Shown here in pieces: positions 6,250-6,326 of a DNA stretch of 6,326 bases. Positions within the stretch are counted from its first letter, which is position 1; the number at the start of each line of letters is the position of its first letter. A program made the translations under genes and the position numbers. The notes under the pieces were generated by a model that worked only from the letters and a program-made list of their open reading frames with translations, had not been told where the DNA came from and made no database searches. This DNA comes from Gammaproteobacteria bacterium (GTDB lineage Bacteria > Pseudomonadota > Gammaproteobacteria > Burkholderiales > Thiobacillaceae). The stretch spans positions 1 through 6,326 of the forward strand of contig JAHJNP010000251.1 of NCBI GenBank assembly GCA_018820745.1, given 5' to 3'.

Positions 6250-6326
6250 CCGTTGCAAGCCTGGTTTCGCTTGGTTTTAGAACGTGAAGCACGACTGGCC
6301 ACAGAAAAAAATCACGTAGGCAAGCG

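Larger units (their letters stand above)
6155..6326 (-). other. Non-coding leader upstream of the operon
   Basis: I find no convincing gene in these 172 bases. Short open stretches enter from the right edge on the minus strand (one ends at a TAA just inside the window after about fifteen residues, including LAYVIFFCG), so the tail of an upstream gene cannot be excluded. The part nearest the first gene is markedly A/T-rich and holds the promoter-like elements listed separately. A run of seven A (6305-6311) would be a U-run in minus-strand RNA, but no paired stem is visible inside the window. Confidence 0.5.

Noticed and set aside
6305..6311. Run of seven A (U-run on minus strand) as a terminator of an upstream gene
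   Set aside because: No inverted repeat that could form a stem is visible within the window; the needed sequence would lie beyond the right edge.

Overview
This window looks like part of a surface-polysaccharide (capsule, O-antigen or exopolysaccharide) gene cluster from a moderately GC-rich Gram-negative bacterium. A proteobacterium, perhaps a betaproteobacterium, is my guess from base composition, protein style and the very tight gene packing; no taxonomic marker is present. Every gene I can support lies on the minus strand, so the operon reads from right to left.

Layout in transcription order: a 172-base non-coding leader with a possible sigma70-type promoter (6155-6326); a family 2 glycosyltransferase (5183-6154); a beta-propeller protein without signal peptide, distantly like oligogalacturonide lyase/TolB propellers (3906-5186); a NodB-type polysaccharide deacetylase without signal peptide (3136-3909); a second family 2 glycosyltransferase (2088-3143); a possible 64-residue small ORF (1897-2091); and a large open frame that fuses a third family 2 glycosyltransferase to a six-helix membrane region and a sulfatase/alkaline-phosphatase-fold domain (1-1897, C-terminus cut off by the window edge). 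The frame of the last gene is open for 632 codons with no stop.

The genes are chained by short overlaps: ATGA at 5183-5186 and 3906-3909, an 8-base overlap at 3136-3143 and, if the small ORF is real, ATGA at 2088-2091 and TAATG at 1895-1899. Few of the starts have a clear Shine-Dalgarno sequence, which fits translational coupling. Together the products could assemble (three glycosyltransferases), N-deacetylate (NodB enzyme) and decorate or trim (sulfatase-fold domain, propeller) a glycan. The donors, acceptors and final polymer cannot be read from the sequence.

The most notable points are the glycosyltransferase/membrane/sulfatase-fold fusion with a Thr at the nucleophile position, a run of ten C (G on the coding strand) inside its glycosyltransferase domain where a one-base slip in either direction truncates the protein, the small ORF that fills the only apparent gap in the operon, and the cytoplasmic propeller of unknown role.
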